64,000 nucleotides of DNA from Cryobacterium breve. GTDB lineage: Bacteria; Actinomycetota; Actinomycetes; Actinomycetales; Microbacteriaceae. Under the pieces are notes generated by a model. It saw only the letters and a program-made list of their open reading frames with translations. It had not been told where the DNA came from and did no database searches. Below, in pieces: positions 44,006-52,730 of this stretch; position 1 is the stretch's first letter, and each line of letters starts with the position of its first letter. Both the position numbers and the translations under genes were made by a program. The stretch is from the NCBI RefSeq assembly GCF_004402375.1, contig NZ_SOGJ01000036.1:1015-65014 (forward strand), in the 5' to 3' direction.

Positions 44006-45384
44006 TTCGGCTGCTCCTCTCCGACATGCGAACCGATGCACGGAGTTTCGTTGGTCCCTTGTACGCGACGGTTGCGTGTTCGTTCTGGGTAGCCTTGGCC
44101 GCGTTCTTCTGGTTCTCCGTTCAGACACCCGCCGGGATCCAGGCGCTGGCATCCGCGCCAGAGGGAGCCAACAACACACTCATCCAATTGGCCGTTTTTC
44201 TTTTGCTGATGGGAATCGCGCTTCCCAGCACAATCGTCCTGTCCTCGGTGGGCGCCACCAAAGTTGCGCAGGGCCGTTCACGGTTCGCCCGGTGGCGACT
44301 GGCCGGGGCAACGCCCGCCCAGGTGTTCGGCGGTGTCTTGGCGCAATTCGTTTTGTTGGCCCTTGTTGCCTCGACAGTCGGAATTCTTGTCGCCCTCCCG
44401 CTCATCCAAGTCGGTTCCGACTTCCTCATGTCCGTTACAGATCTCGGAATTCTTCTTCCCGCGCAGCCGACATGGTCAGCGATCGTCGCAACGTACGGGT
44501 TCGTGGTTGGGACGTCGCTCTTTGGCGCGGGGATACCGTCGTGGCGGGCATCGAGGGTCACGGCTATCGAAGCCTTGCAAGACAAATCTGGTGGGAACGA
44601 AGCACGACTTCGACCGCGATCCATTCTTGGAGCTGGCATCGTGTCAGCCGGCGGGATCTTCTTCGCCGTCGGCGCCATCACAGAGAAAAACAACGGTTCG
44701 GCCTCCTCGCTTGTGATGCTTTTCGGATGCGCCGTCTTGGTTGTCCTGGCAATCATGGCGTCGGCAGTCTTCCCAGTGTTTGTTCGGGCGTGGACAGCAA
44801 TCGTCCCTGCCCACCTCTCCACAGCCTGGTATGTGGCTCGCCATGGAGCGCTCGCCCGGCTAACGGCAACAACTTCGACGATCACGCCCTTCATGATCGG
44901 CGCAGGGCTGTTGAGCATCTACTTCAGCGCTGCAACTACGTGGGCCGTGACATCGCGAAACGACCAAGATGCGCCCCAACTTGCTCTGGGCCAAGGGCTC
45001 GTCCTATTCACGCCTGCCGCCGTCATCGCCATCACTGGAAGCGTGGCGATAGTCTTCATGGTTGGTCAGACCCGAGAAAGAGAAACAGCACTGCTCCGTG
45101 CCACGGGGGCCCCACCCCGAACCTTGGCTCTGATGCCGGTACTGGAAGCGCTCATCTATGCAGTCACGGCCTTCTTCCTGAGCGCCGTTGTCGCGCTCCT
45201 GGCCGTCCTTCTCTATTCCCTCTCCTTGGTCAATCTAGGCTACGGGTGGTCACCGCAAATCGACCTCAGAGCCGGAGCCGCTGTCACCCTCGTTGGTTTT
45301 CTCGGCATATTGACCGCCATCGGCATCCCCTCGCGAGCTGCAAACAAGAAAACGGTTCGGGATGCCTTGGCGACAGACCAATAG
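44002..45384 (+). CDS. FtsX-like ABC permease, partner of the preceding ATPase
   Basis: 460 residues with about eight to ten membrane helices. Two FtsX-type blocks are seen: GIALPSTIVLSSVGATKVAQ with SRFARWRLAGATPAQVFGGV, and ITGSVAIVFMVGQTRERETA with LLRATGAPPRTLALMPVLEA. The WRLAGATP / LLRATGAPP motifs are the cytosolic coupling segments. With its ATPase it may remove the lanthipeptide from the producer membrane (self-protection), but that link is only by proximity. Confidence 0.85.
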   Translation: MIRLLLSDMRTDARSFVGPLYATVACSFWVALAAFFWFSVQTPAGIQALASAPEGANNTLIQLAVFLLLMGIALPSTIVLSSVGATKVAQGRSRFARWRLAGATPAQVFGGVLAQFVLLALVASTVGILVALPLIQVGSDFLMSVTDLGILLPAQPTWSAIVATYGFVVGTSLFGAGIPSWRASRVTAIEALQDKSGGNEARLRPRSILGAGIVSAGGIFFAVGAITEKNNGSASSLVMLFGCAVLVVLAIMASAVFPVFVRAWTAIVPAHLSTAWYVARHGALARLTATTSTITPFMIGAGLLSIYFSAATTWAVTSRNDQDAPQLALGQGLVLFTPAAVIAITGSVAIVFMVGQTRERETALLRATGAPPRTLALMPVLEALIYAVTAFFLSAVVALLAVLLYSLSLVNLGYGWSPQIDLRAGAAVTLVGFLGILTAIGIPSRAANKKTVRDALATDQ

Positions 45385-45695
45385 GAACTCAATTCGCGGC
45401 TATGCGATGGCCCGCTGAAGACGCGGGAGCCCACCTAAATGGGCATTCGTTGTGACTTTTTGCGCTCTGTGGCGGCGTTCTTTGATTGCTATTTGGCGCA
45501 TTGAGTTGTACTCCCACGAGGCTCCGGGGCGTCAGCGTCCTATAACCCAAGGGTGAAGTGCCCGCTGTCGTGAGGTTCCCCGCAAGAGGAACGCTCTACG
45601 GGACGCCGTTCACTCGATACGTGAACACACTCTGTTCTGCGTGATTCGCGGTCCCAAAGACCGAACCGGCCGCTGACCAGGTCGTGTCGCCCTGG
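45385..45695. other. intergenic, with possible coding extension of lipoprotein
   Basis: 311 nt between convergent genes. On the reverse strand, directly after the lipoprotein stop but in another frame, is a 31-codon stretch QGDTTWSAAGSVFGTANHAE then QSVFTYRVNGVP and a stop. It looks like protein sequence and might be the original C-terminus, cut off by a one-base change. Confidence 0.35.
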
Positions 45696-46403
45696 CTAAT
45701 TCGCGGACCGCGTCCAGGGGCTCACGCTCTCCAGCTGGACGTTGACGACGCTGGGGCCAGCGAGAAGAGTACCCGCAGCGTCCTGGTGGAGGATGCTGTC
45801 GGTCGAATCGACGCCGTTGAACTGTCGAACGCTGACCCGCCCCGAGTTTAAGGACGAGAAAACTTCCGGTTGCTCAGCGCCTGCATACAGGTAAGCGTCG
45901 TAGCCACCGGTCTCCGGCAACGCGGGAAGCGCTGAAATAGGCGAAACAGTGATGGACCAATCACCCGCACCGGCCTCAACACCTATCCAACCAGCGGGGC
46001 CCACGGCGGGATCCAGGCCATAAGCGACGCTGGCCGAATCGCCCTGGTAGTCCGCTGTGCCGACCTCGTGGAAGGTCCCGTCCTCACCGTAAACCTGCGC
46101 ATAGGAATTCTCATTCGCATAGTGTCCGGGTGCCCATGTGATTGTGTAGAAGCCAGATTTGGCGTTGTCGGGAAAGACAATTTCATCCGCCCCGCTCCCG
46201 GTGACCGTGAAAGCCTCGAACGTCCCGAAAGTCTCGTCGGCCCACGCCTGAGCAGATTCCTGCGCAGTGGGGTCATCCGTCTTGGCGGGCGCCGGCGAGG
46301 CCGAGGTTGGAGGTACGGGAGCCACCGTTTCCTCTGCTTGGCAGCCCGACAACGCCACCGCGGCTACGACGCCCGCGACCAGTATGGATGGCAACCGTTT
46401 CAT
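45696..46403 (-). CDS. secreted lipoprotein of unknown function
   Basis: 235 residues. Signal peptide MKRLPSILVAGVVAAVALSG followed by C21, a canonical lipobox (L-S-G-C), then a Pro/Ala/Thr-rich linker and a beta-rich domain (FTVTGSGADEIVFPDNAKSG, YTITWAPGHYANENSYAQVY, DWSITVSPISALPALPETGG). It should be anchored outside the cell. It might continue in another frame past its stop. No known function; not obviously linked to the transporters. Confidence 0.7.
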   Translation of the reverse strand: MKRLPSILVAGVVAAVALSGCQAEETVAPVPPTSASPAPAKTDDPTAQESAQAWADETFGTFEAFTVTGSGADEIVFPDNAKSGFYTITWAPGHYANENSYAQVYGEDGTFHEVGTADYQGDSASVAYGLDPAVGPAGWIGVEAGAGDWSITVSPISALPALPETGGYDAYLYAGAEQPEVFSSLNSGRVSVRQFNGVDSTDSILHQDAAGTLLAGPSVVNVQLESVSPWTRSAN

Positions 46404-46636
46404 GAAATCCCCCTGAGTTTCCGTGGCCCCTCGGCATTGAGATGGCGTGATCAGGCTGCACCGTAGCAGCCCCCGGCTTGGATCGAGTCTTGCATTGACC
46501 TCGTCGGTTGGACGATTCGACAGTTGCCGTCGGGAGTGTCAGGTCTCGCACGGGCTGTGGCTCGGACGCAGGTACTTCAACCTGCGCCGTGACCTGTGGC
46601 CGCAGTCCGGGCGGACAGAGGCCCGCGAAAGGAACG

Positions 46637-47022
46637 TCATTCGCCCGCGAAGATCACGATCTTTTGGTTCGCTTTGTCGTAGACGAACTGCAGGGCGGTC
46701 GGTCCCGGAAACGCTGACTGCAGTTCGTCGGGAAGGCCCTCCTCGTCCGCCATCAACTGAGTCATCGCCGGAAACGGTCCCGCAGCACAACCGCCCCTGA
46801 TCGGCCCCGAGAACGAATTAGAGTCCGAGTTCTCGCCGTCCGCGGCCAAGAAGACGTTCAGGCACTCGCCCTCACCGCCGCTGCTGGCCAAGCCGCCGTC
46901 CGTGATGACCACACGGAGCCCGTAGAACTCGTGGAAGGCCTGCACAGCATCGCCCTGAGCTGCGATGAGCTGGAACATGCCGGGGACCTGGTAGTTGGGA
47001 TCGACGGGACTGCCCCCGGTTT
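46637..47022 (-). pseudogene. secreted-type protein, C-terminal fragment cut by IS3
   Basis: The frame reads VPGMFQLIAAQGDAVQAFHE, FYGLRVVITDGGLASSGGEG, CLNVFLAADGENSDS and ends YDKANQKIVIFAGE. It has no start and merges into IS3 sequence at about 47022-47040, where the element has replaced its N-terminus. The other half is not found beyond the IS remnants, so a deletion followed the insertion. Confidence 0.55.
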
Positions 47023-47071
47023 GGTTGACTCCTGACCTGTGGAGATTCGTCTTCGCTGGAAAGATGTCATC

Positions 47072-47356
47072 ATGCCCAAGCCCTACACACCCGAGTTCCG
47101 CCGCGATGTAGTCGCGGTCGCCCGGAAGCACGAAGCCCCGCTGAATCAGATCGCGAAGGACTTCGGGATCTCGGAGTCCTGCCTGGCGAACTGGCTGAAG
47201 AAAGCCGACGTCGAGGAAGGCGTGAAGCCGGGCGTGACCGAGAAGGAATCCGCCGAGCTCCGCGATGCGAAGAAGCGCATCCGGCTGCTCGAGCAGGAAG
47301 CCGAGGTCATGCGCCGGGCCGTGGCCTATCTGTCCCGTGACGTCAACCCAAAATGA
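47072..47356 (+). CDS. IS3-family transposase OrfA
   Basis: 94 residues: MPKPYTPEFRRDVVAVARKH, then the HTH NQIAKDFGISESCLANWLKK and a leucine-zipper helix RDAKKRIRLLEQEAEVMRRA ending VNPK. It overlaps OrfB by 4 nt; in IS3 elements OrfA and OrfAB come from frameshifting. The left end of the element lies near 47025. Confidence 0.9.
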   Translation: MPKPYTPEFRRDVVAVARKHEAPLNQIAKDFGISESCLANWLKKADVEEGVKPGVTEKESAELRDAKKRIRLLEQEAEVMRRAVAYLSRDVNPK

Positions 47357-48190
47357 TGTACCCGCTGGTCTGTGAACTGGCCGTCGACGGTGTCCCCGTC
47401 ACGGTGACCTGCCGGGTGCTGCGCTTCTCCAAACAAGCGTTCTACCAATGGAAGCGCAACCCTATCTCCCAGCGCGACTGGGACGACGCCCACCTCACCA
47501 ACGCCGCCTGGGATGCCCACCGGGACGACCCCGCGTTCGGTTACCGGTTCATCGCCGACGAGCTCGACCAGGCCGGTCTCACCGCGGGTGAGAACCGGGT
47601 CTGGCGGCTCTGCTCCCAGCAGCGGCTCTGGTCTGTGTTCGCGAAGAAACGCGGCCTCACGCGCAAGGCCGGCCCGCCCGTCCACGACGACCTCGTCAAG
47701 CGGAAATTCACTTCGACACGCCCGAACCAGCTCTGGCTGAACGACATCACCGAACACCGCACCGATGAGGGCAAGATCTACCTCTGCGCGATCAAAGACG
47801 TCTACTCGAACAAGATCGTCGGCTACTCGATCGACTCCAGGATGAAGGCGTCCCTGGCCGTCGCGGCCGCCCGGAACGCGATCGGCCAGCGCACCATCGA
47901 CGGCACGATCCTGCACTCGGAACGGGGCTCCCAGTTCCGCTCCAACGCGTTCCTGCGGGTGCGGAAGAACAACGGCATCACCGGGTCGATGGGCCGAGTC
48001 GGTGCATGCGCTGACAACGCGGCGTTGGAGTCGTTCTTCGCCCTGCTGCAGAAGAACGTCCTCGATCGGCAGCGGTGGTCAACCCGGGAGGAAATGCGCC
48101 TGGCGATGGTGATCTGAATCGAGCGCACCTATCACCGCAAGCGCCGGCAACGCCGCCTCGGTAAGCTCACCCCGATCGGTTTTGAGACAA
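47353..48190 (+). pseudogene. IS3-family transposase OrfB with nonsense mutation and lost end
   Basis: The integrase core is present (QLWLNDITEHRTDEGKIYLC, DGTILHSERGSQFRSNAF, ADNAALESFFALLQKNV: D-D-E). At 48115-48117 TGA stands where the family has tryptophan (VI-W-IERTYHRKRRQRRLGK in the continuing frame). The frame goes on to FETI and then runs into IS256 sequence at about 48190-48250, so the right end of the element is missing. Confidence 0.85.
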
Positions 48191-48249
48191 TAAACGTGGC
48201 CCACAAGGCGCCTGAAACCACTAACCCTCTGAGTCAACTGAACTCGGGG

Positions 48250-48665
48250 CAGTCTCTCGGGACCGTGTTCCAGGGCGCCGGCTGGCAGAGATGCCGGGTG
48301 CACTTCATGCGCAACGTCCTCGCCGTGATCCCGCAAGGATCCCAGGATATGGTCGCCTCGATCATCCGCACTATCTTCGCGCAGCCCGACCGCGAGCACA
48401 TCGAGAAGCAGTTCCGCGAGGTCACTACGATGCTCGCCCGCTCGCACCCGAAGGTCGCCGCGATGCTTGTCGACGCGCAACCCGACCTGCTCGCGTTCGC
48501 TGCGTTCCCACTGCGGCACTAGCGCCAGATCTGGTCCACCAACCCGCTGGAACGGGTGAACAAGGAGATCAAACGCCGCTCCGACGTCGTCGGCGTATTC
48601 CTCAAGGCCGCAGCCCTGCTCCGCCTGGCCGGGTCGGTGTTGATCGAGCAACACGACGAGTGGGA
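48250..48665 (+). pseudogene. IS256 (mutator-type) transposase, C-terminal fragment
   Basis: LGTVFQGAGWQRCRVHFMRN, VLAVIPQGSQDMVASIIRTI and FREVTTMLARSHPKVAAMLV are the C-terminal half of IS256-type transposases. A TAG at 48520-48522 replaces the tryptophan of Q-H-W-R-Q-I-W; the frame then continues NPLERVNKEIKRRSDVVGVF to LIEQHDEWE, where it is joined to unrelated sequence. Inactive. Confidence 0.88.
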
Positions 48666-48714
48666 GGCCGTGCGTGCCGCTCGTTATCTGGGCTGCACGC
48701 ACGGCCTCCCACTC
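48658..48714. repeat. 20-bp perfect inverted repeat at a gene-fragment junction
   Basis: Arms at 48658-48677 and 48695-48714 (starting gagtgggaggccgtgc) are exact inverse copies separated by 17 nt. The left arm is the end of the IS256 frame, the right arm lies where the DUF3560 fragment starts on the other strand; both read EWEAVRA in their own direction. It may be a fold-back scar of the recombination, or a coincidental terminator. Confidence 0.7.
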
Positions 48715-48800
48715 AGCGATCTGCTCGCGCTTCTCCGCGAGGTGCGGCTCGAGTCGGGCCATCCGGGCCTGATTCTGGGCGGTGTGATTCGTGTTCTGGC
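48676..48800 (-). pseudogene. DUF3560 gene fragment
   Basis: The leftward frame NHTAQNQARMARLEPHLAEK followed by REQIAEWEAVRAAQITSG matches the segment KQARAEHLAPNLAEKRDQIA / YWEAVRAAQIESG of the intact DUF3560 gene at 7709-8644. Only about 38 codons remain. It shows that plasmid backbone sequence once lay, or was copied, here next to kdpE. Confidence 0.8.
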
Positions 48801-48835
48801 GTCCCACCGGTCGCCTAGTTCCTGTGAACTGCGAT

Positions 48836-49537
48836 TCAGTCACGCATGTTGCGGTCCGGCATGAATCGATACCCCATGCCCGATTCAGTGAGCAGATAGC
48901 GGGGCCTGCTCGGGTCGGGCTCAATTTTCTTGCGGAGTTGCGCGATGTAGAGGCGCAGGTATCCGGTGTCAGTGATGTGTTCAGATCCCCAGATTTCGGT
49001 CAGGAGGGTTTGACGAGACACGAGTCTGCCGACGTTCCTGACAAGGACTTCGAGCACCTGCCATTCCGTCGGCGTCAGGCGCACGAATTCGGTTCCGTCG
49101 GTTGTCTCCTTGGTGATGCTTTTGGCTACGAGGTCGATGGAGATGTCGGCGATTCGTGTAATGGGGGCGGTTTCCTGGTTGGGGACGCGACGCGTGAGGG
49201 CGCGGATTCGGGCGAGGAGCTCGTCGATGGAGAAGGGTTTGGTTACGTAATCGTCCGCGCCAGCGTCAAGCGCCTCGACCTTGTCGGCTGCGCCGGTACG
49301 CCCGGAGACCACGAGGATGGGGGCATGGGTCCACCCGCGAAGGCCTTGGATGACTTGGATGCCATTGAGTTCGGGCATGCCTAGGTCGATCATGTATATG
49401 TCGGGGCGATGCTCGATGGCCGCGTTAACAGCGTCTGTGCCGTTGGCGGCGGTGATGATCTCATAGCCGCGTGCGCTGAGGGTGATGCGCAGGGCGCGGA
49501 GTATTTGGGGGTCGTCGTCAGCGATGAGGATCTTCAT
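48836..49537 (-). CDS. kdpE: KdpE response regulator
   Basis: 233 residues from ATG at 49537. OmpR type: receiver MKILIADDDPQILRALRITL with acceptor D51 in IYMIDLGMPELNG and K in DDYVTKPFS; C-terminal winged helix VRLTPTEWQVLEVLVRN, GRLVSRQTLLTEIWG, YLRLYIAQLRKKIEPDPSRP. Activated by KdpD it turns on the kdp genes under K+ limitation. Overlaps kdpD by 20 nt and is the last gene of the operon, so the system is autoregulated. Confidence 0.93.
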   Translation of the reverse strand: MKILIADDDPQILRALRITLSARGYEIITAANGTDAVNAAIEHRPDIYMIDLGMPELNGIQVIQGLRGWTHAPILVVSGRTGAADKVEALDAGADDYVTKPFSIDELLARIRALTRRVPNQETAPITRIADISIDLVAKSITKETTDGTEFVRLTPTEWQVLEVLVRNVGRLVSRQTLLTEIWGSEHITDTGYLRLYIAQLRKKIEPDPSRPRYLLTESGMGYRFMPDRNMRD

Positions 49538-52085
49538 GTGACTCCTTGCCCTGAGGTGCAATGTGGTCCGGTTGGGGGTAGATGGGCTTCTCGTCTGATG
49601 ATGGGACTTTCGGGCTAACTGCGGGGAGGGCGATGACCATTGTGAGGCCGCCAGCAGGGGTAGTCTCGGCTTCGAGAGTGCCGCCCATGCCCTCGGTGAA
49701 TCCTTTGGATAGGGCAAGACCGAGCCCGAGGCCGGTGAGGTTATCGGTGTCGCCCAGCCGCTGAAATGGAACGAAGATTTCCTCTCGGCGTTCGGCGGCT
49801 ATGCCTGGACCGTGGTCGATGACTCGGATCTCGACGGTGCCACCGAAACTGCTAGTGGAGATGCGGACCCGCGTGCCGGGCGGGGTAAAACGGGCGGCAT
49901 TGGCAAGGAGATTTACAACCACCCTCTGAAGAAGGCCCTGATCTGCCATGAGATACGGAAGATTTGGATCGAGGTCGAGCTCAATCTCCCCTGGACCAAG
50001 ATGCAGCTCATCCAAAGACGAGAGGATCACATCCTCCGCGTCAACTGCATCGAGCAACACGCCAAGAACGCCGGCTTGAACCCTGCTGACGTCAAGAAGA
50101 TTAGTCACGAGTGATGCAAGCGCTTGAAGGCTCTCATCAGCGGTGGCGATGAGCTCGTCTCGATCGCTGTCAGACCAGGCGATGTCGGTTGAGCGAAGTC
50201 CGCTAATGGCAGCAGTAGCAGCTGCGAGGGGGCGGCGGAGGTCGTGGCTTACTGCGGTGAGGAGCGCACTTCGCACGCGGTCTGCCTTGGCGAGTGGCCC
50301 TACTTCGTTTGCTGTGGCGGTGAGGTCGGAGTGTTCCATTGCGGCATCGATCTGTGCGGCGATCACGGCGAGCAGTCGTCGTTCTGATGCCTGTAGAGCT
50401 CCACCGTGGAGTTCAAGGATGGCGCGTGTCCCGACGGGCACCGTCGTGAGCTTCTGGTCGGTAGTGGGTTCACCGTCCCGCACAATGATTTGCCCGTCCG
50501 CTGTCAGGCGCACCCCGGTGAGATTGAAGGCTTCGCGAGTTTGATTGGCCAGCGCTTGTAGAGCGCTCTGACCCCGGAGGACACTTCCGGAGATGGTGGC
50601 GAGAAGTTCGGACTCCGCCGCTGAGCGTTTGGCTGCGCGGCTGCGTCGCGCCGCTTGATCCACGACGTAGCTAACCAGGACAGCGTTGAGAACGTATAGG
50701 AAAAGCGCCAAGAGATGTAACGGTTCATCAACGGTAATCGTATTCACAGGTTCGACGAAGAAGAAGTCGAGGGTGAGGCCCGACAGGAGCGCAGCGAAAA
50801 GGGCGGGCCAGATGCCGCCGACCAGGGCGACGAGGACAACGAGGAGCTGGTAAGTGAGAACATCGCTGGTGATTGACTCCGGGCTCCGGAACGACACGAG
50901 CAGCCAGGTGACGAGTGGGCCGCCGACTAGGGCGATGAGGAATCCAATAGTGCGGCGTTTCATCGTGACGCCTCCTGCGAGTCGGGGGAGCGTGAAGTGT
51001 CCTCCGGCCGCGGCGTGAGTGACGATGTGGACGTCTATGTTACCGGACTCGCGGATCACCGTCGATCCAATTCCCGGCCCAGTAAGGGCCGCCATTAGCC
51101 GGCTCCTGCGGCTGACCCCGATCACCAGTTGGGTGGCATTCGCTCCCTTGGCGAATTCGACGAGCGCATGGGGGATGTCGTCGCCAATGACCTGGTGGTA
51201 GGTGCCTCCAAGGGTCTCGACTAGGGTTCGCTGCTGGGCGAGCGCTCCGGGGTGAGCGGAGCGCAGGCCATCTTGGCTGATGATATGTAACGCGAGGAGT
51301 TCTCCCCCTGCAGAGCGGGCAGCGATGCGGGCGCCTCGCCGAATCAGGGTTTCTCCTTCTGGGCCGCCGGTGAGAGCGATGACGACCCGCTCCCTGGCCT
51401 CCCATTTGCTGTCGATTCCATGTTCAGCACGATAGCTTTTCAGGGCGGTGTCTACCTCGTCTGCCAACCAAAGTAGGGCGAGCTCACGTAGGGCAGTGAG
51501 GTTGCCCAGGCGGAAGTAATTTGACAGTGCGGCGTCAATGCGTTCCGCCGGGTATACCCGCCCATCGGCGAGGCGCCCACGAAGGGCTTGGGGTGCGAGA
51601 TCGACGACTTCGATTTGGTCTGCTGCGCGGAGTACTTTGTCGGGGATAGTTTCGCGCTGCGGTACTCCGGTAATTTGCTGCACGACATCATTGAGGGATT
51701 CAATGTGTTGAATATTGACGGTAGACAGTACGTCGATCCCCGCAGCCAACAGGCTCTCCACGTCTTGCCAGCGTTTCTCGTGTGGAGAGCCTGGCGCGTT
51801 GGTATGCGCCAACTCATCCACTAAGGCGATGTCGGGCTTCCGCGCGATCACCGCGGCAAGGTCCATCTCCGTCAATTCGACACCCCGGTATACGACGGTG
51901 CTGCGGGGGACAATCTCAAGGCCCTCAGCCATGGCGGCCGTGGCGGCGCGGCCGTGGGTTTCCACGACCGCGACCACCACGTCCGTACCTTCACCGAGGA
52001 GCCGTTTGCCTTCCTCAAGCATGGTGTACGTTTTTCCGACGCCGGGGGCGGCACCGAGCAGCACTCGTAACTGCCCTCGTCTCAT
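49518..52085 (-). CDS. kdpD: KdpD sensor histidine kinase
   Basis: 855 residues. The N-terminal KdpD domain has Walker A VLLGAAPGVGKTYTMLEEG and PDIALVDELAHTNAPGSPHE; a Usp-like domain follows (ERVVIALTGGPEGETLIRRG), then four membrane helices (about 375-480), a GAF-like region, and the kinase with H-box LLTAVSHDLRRPLAAATAAI, N-box VVNLLANAARFTP, and G-boxes DHGPGIAAERREEIFVPFQR and GLGLGLALSKGFTEGMGG. It senses low potassium/turgor and phosphorylates KdpE. Lies 3 nt after kdpC. Confidence 0.94.
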   Translation of the reverse strand: MRRGQLRVLLGAAPGVGKTYTMLEEGKRLLGEGTDVVVAVVETHGRAATAAMAEGLEIVPRSTVVYRGVELTEMDLAAVIARKPDIALVDELAHTNAPGSPHEKRWQDVESLLAAGIDVLSTVNIQHIESLNDVVQQITGVPQRETIPDKVLRAADQIEVVDLAPQALRGRLADGRVYPAERIDAALSNYFRLGNLTALRELALLWLADEVDTALKSYRAEHGIDSKWEARERVVIALTGGPEGETLIRRGARIAARSAGGELLALHIISQDGLRSAHPGALAQQRTLVETLGGTYHQVIGDDIPHALVEFAKGANATQLVIGVSRRSRLMAALTGPGIGSTVIRESGNIDVHIVTHAAAGGHFTLPRLAGGVTMKRRTIGFLIALVGGPLVTWLLVSFRSPESITSDVLTYQLLVVLVALVGGIWPALFAALLSGLTLDFFFVEPVNTITVDEPLHLLALFLYVLNAVLVSYVVDQAARRSRAAKRSAAESELLATISGSVLRGQSALQALANQTREAFNLTGVRLTADGQIIVRDGEPTTDQKLTTVPVGTRAILELHGGALQASERRLLAVIAAQIDAAMEHSDLTATANEVGPLAKADRVRSALLTAVSHDLRRPLAAATAAISGLRSTDIAWSDSDRDELIATADESLQALASLVTNLLDVSRVQAGVLGVLLDAVDAEDVILSSLDELHLGPGEIELDLDPNLPYLMADQGLLQRVVVNLLANAARFTPPGTRVRISTSSFGGTVEIRVIDHGPGIAAERREEIFVPFQRLGDTDNLTGLGLGLALSKGFTEGMGGTLEAETTPAGGLTMVIALPAVSPKVPSSDEKPIYPQPDHIAPQGKESHEDPHR

Positions 52086-52088
52086 GGT

Positions 52089-52697
52089 CTACGCCTTGAG
52101 GGCTTTGAGAGCGATGTTCAGCTGCAGCACGTTCACGGTCGGCTCGCCGAGGTAGCCGAGTTCCCGGGCTTGGATGTGGCTCTCAACTAGAGCCCGCACG
52201 TCTTCCACGGCCAGGTTTCTTTCAGCGGCGATGCGTTTTACCTGCAGTAGCGCGTATTCCGGGCTGATGTGCGGGTCCAGGCCTGACGCCGACGCCGTTA
52301 GAGCGTCCACAGGGATATCGTCCGGGTTAACGCTGTTGAACTCGGCAATCTGCGCCTTCCGCTCCTCGATCGCCGCAATCAAGTCGGTGTTCTCGGGTCC
52401 GTAGTTGGATCCGCTGGAGGCTCCTCCGTCGTAGCCTTCTCCGGCGGCCGAGGGCCGCGGCTGGAACCACTCGGGCAGCGGGTTGCCGTCAGCGTCGGAC
52501 GATGATTGCCCGATGAGGGCGGACCCGACGGTGCCGCCGTCCACGGTTTCGGTGGATCCGTTCGCCTGGGCGGGCAGGGCGAGCTGACCGATCCCGGTGA
52601 TGATGAGCGGGTATGCCACACCGAGGACGACGGTGAGGACGAGCATGGCGCGGAGGGCGACCCAGTAGTGCGGGATGCCCGAGCGGGATGAGCTCAT
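52089..52697 (-). CDS. kdpC: KdpC, K+-ATPase subunit
   Basis: 202 residues: one N-terminal membrane helix (LRAMLVLTVVLGVAYPLIIT GIGQ), then SALIGQSSSDADGNPLPEWF and FQPRPSAAGEGYDGGASSGS, SNYGPENTDL and DALTASASGLDPHISPEYAL, all conserved in KdpC. It stabilises the KdpFABC complex and raises ATP affinity. Located in the normal order between kdpB and kdpD. Confidence 0.94.
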   Translation of the reverse strand: MSSSRSGIPHYWVALRAMLVLTVVLGVAYPLIITGIGQLALPAQANGSTETVDGGTVGSALIGQSSSDADGNPLPEWFQPRPSAAGEGYDGGASSGSNYGPENTDLIAAIEERKAQIAEFNSVNPDDIPVDALTASASGLDPHISPEYALLQVKRIAAERNLAVEDVRALVESHIQARELGYLGEPTVNVLQLNIALKALKA

Positions 52698-52730
52698 GAT
52701 GAAGTCTTCTTTCTAAAGTCGAGCATAGGG

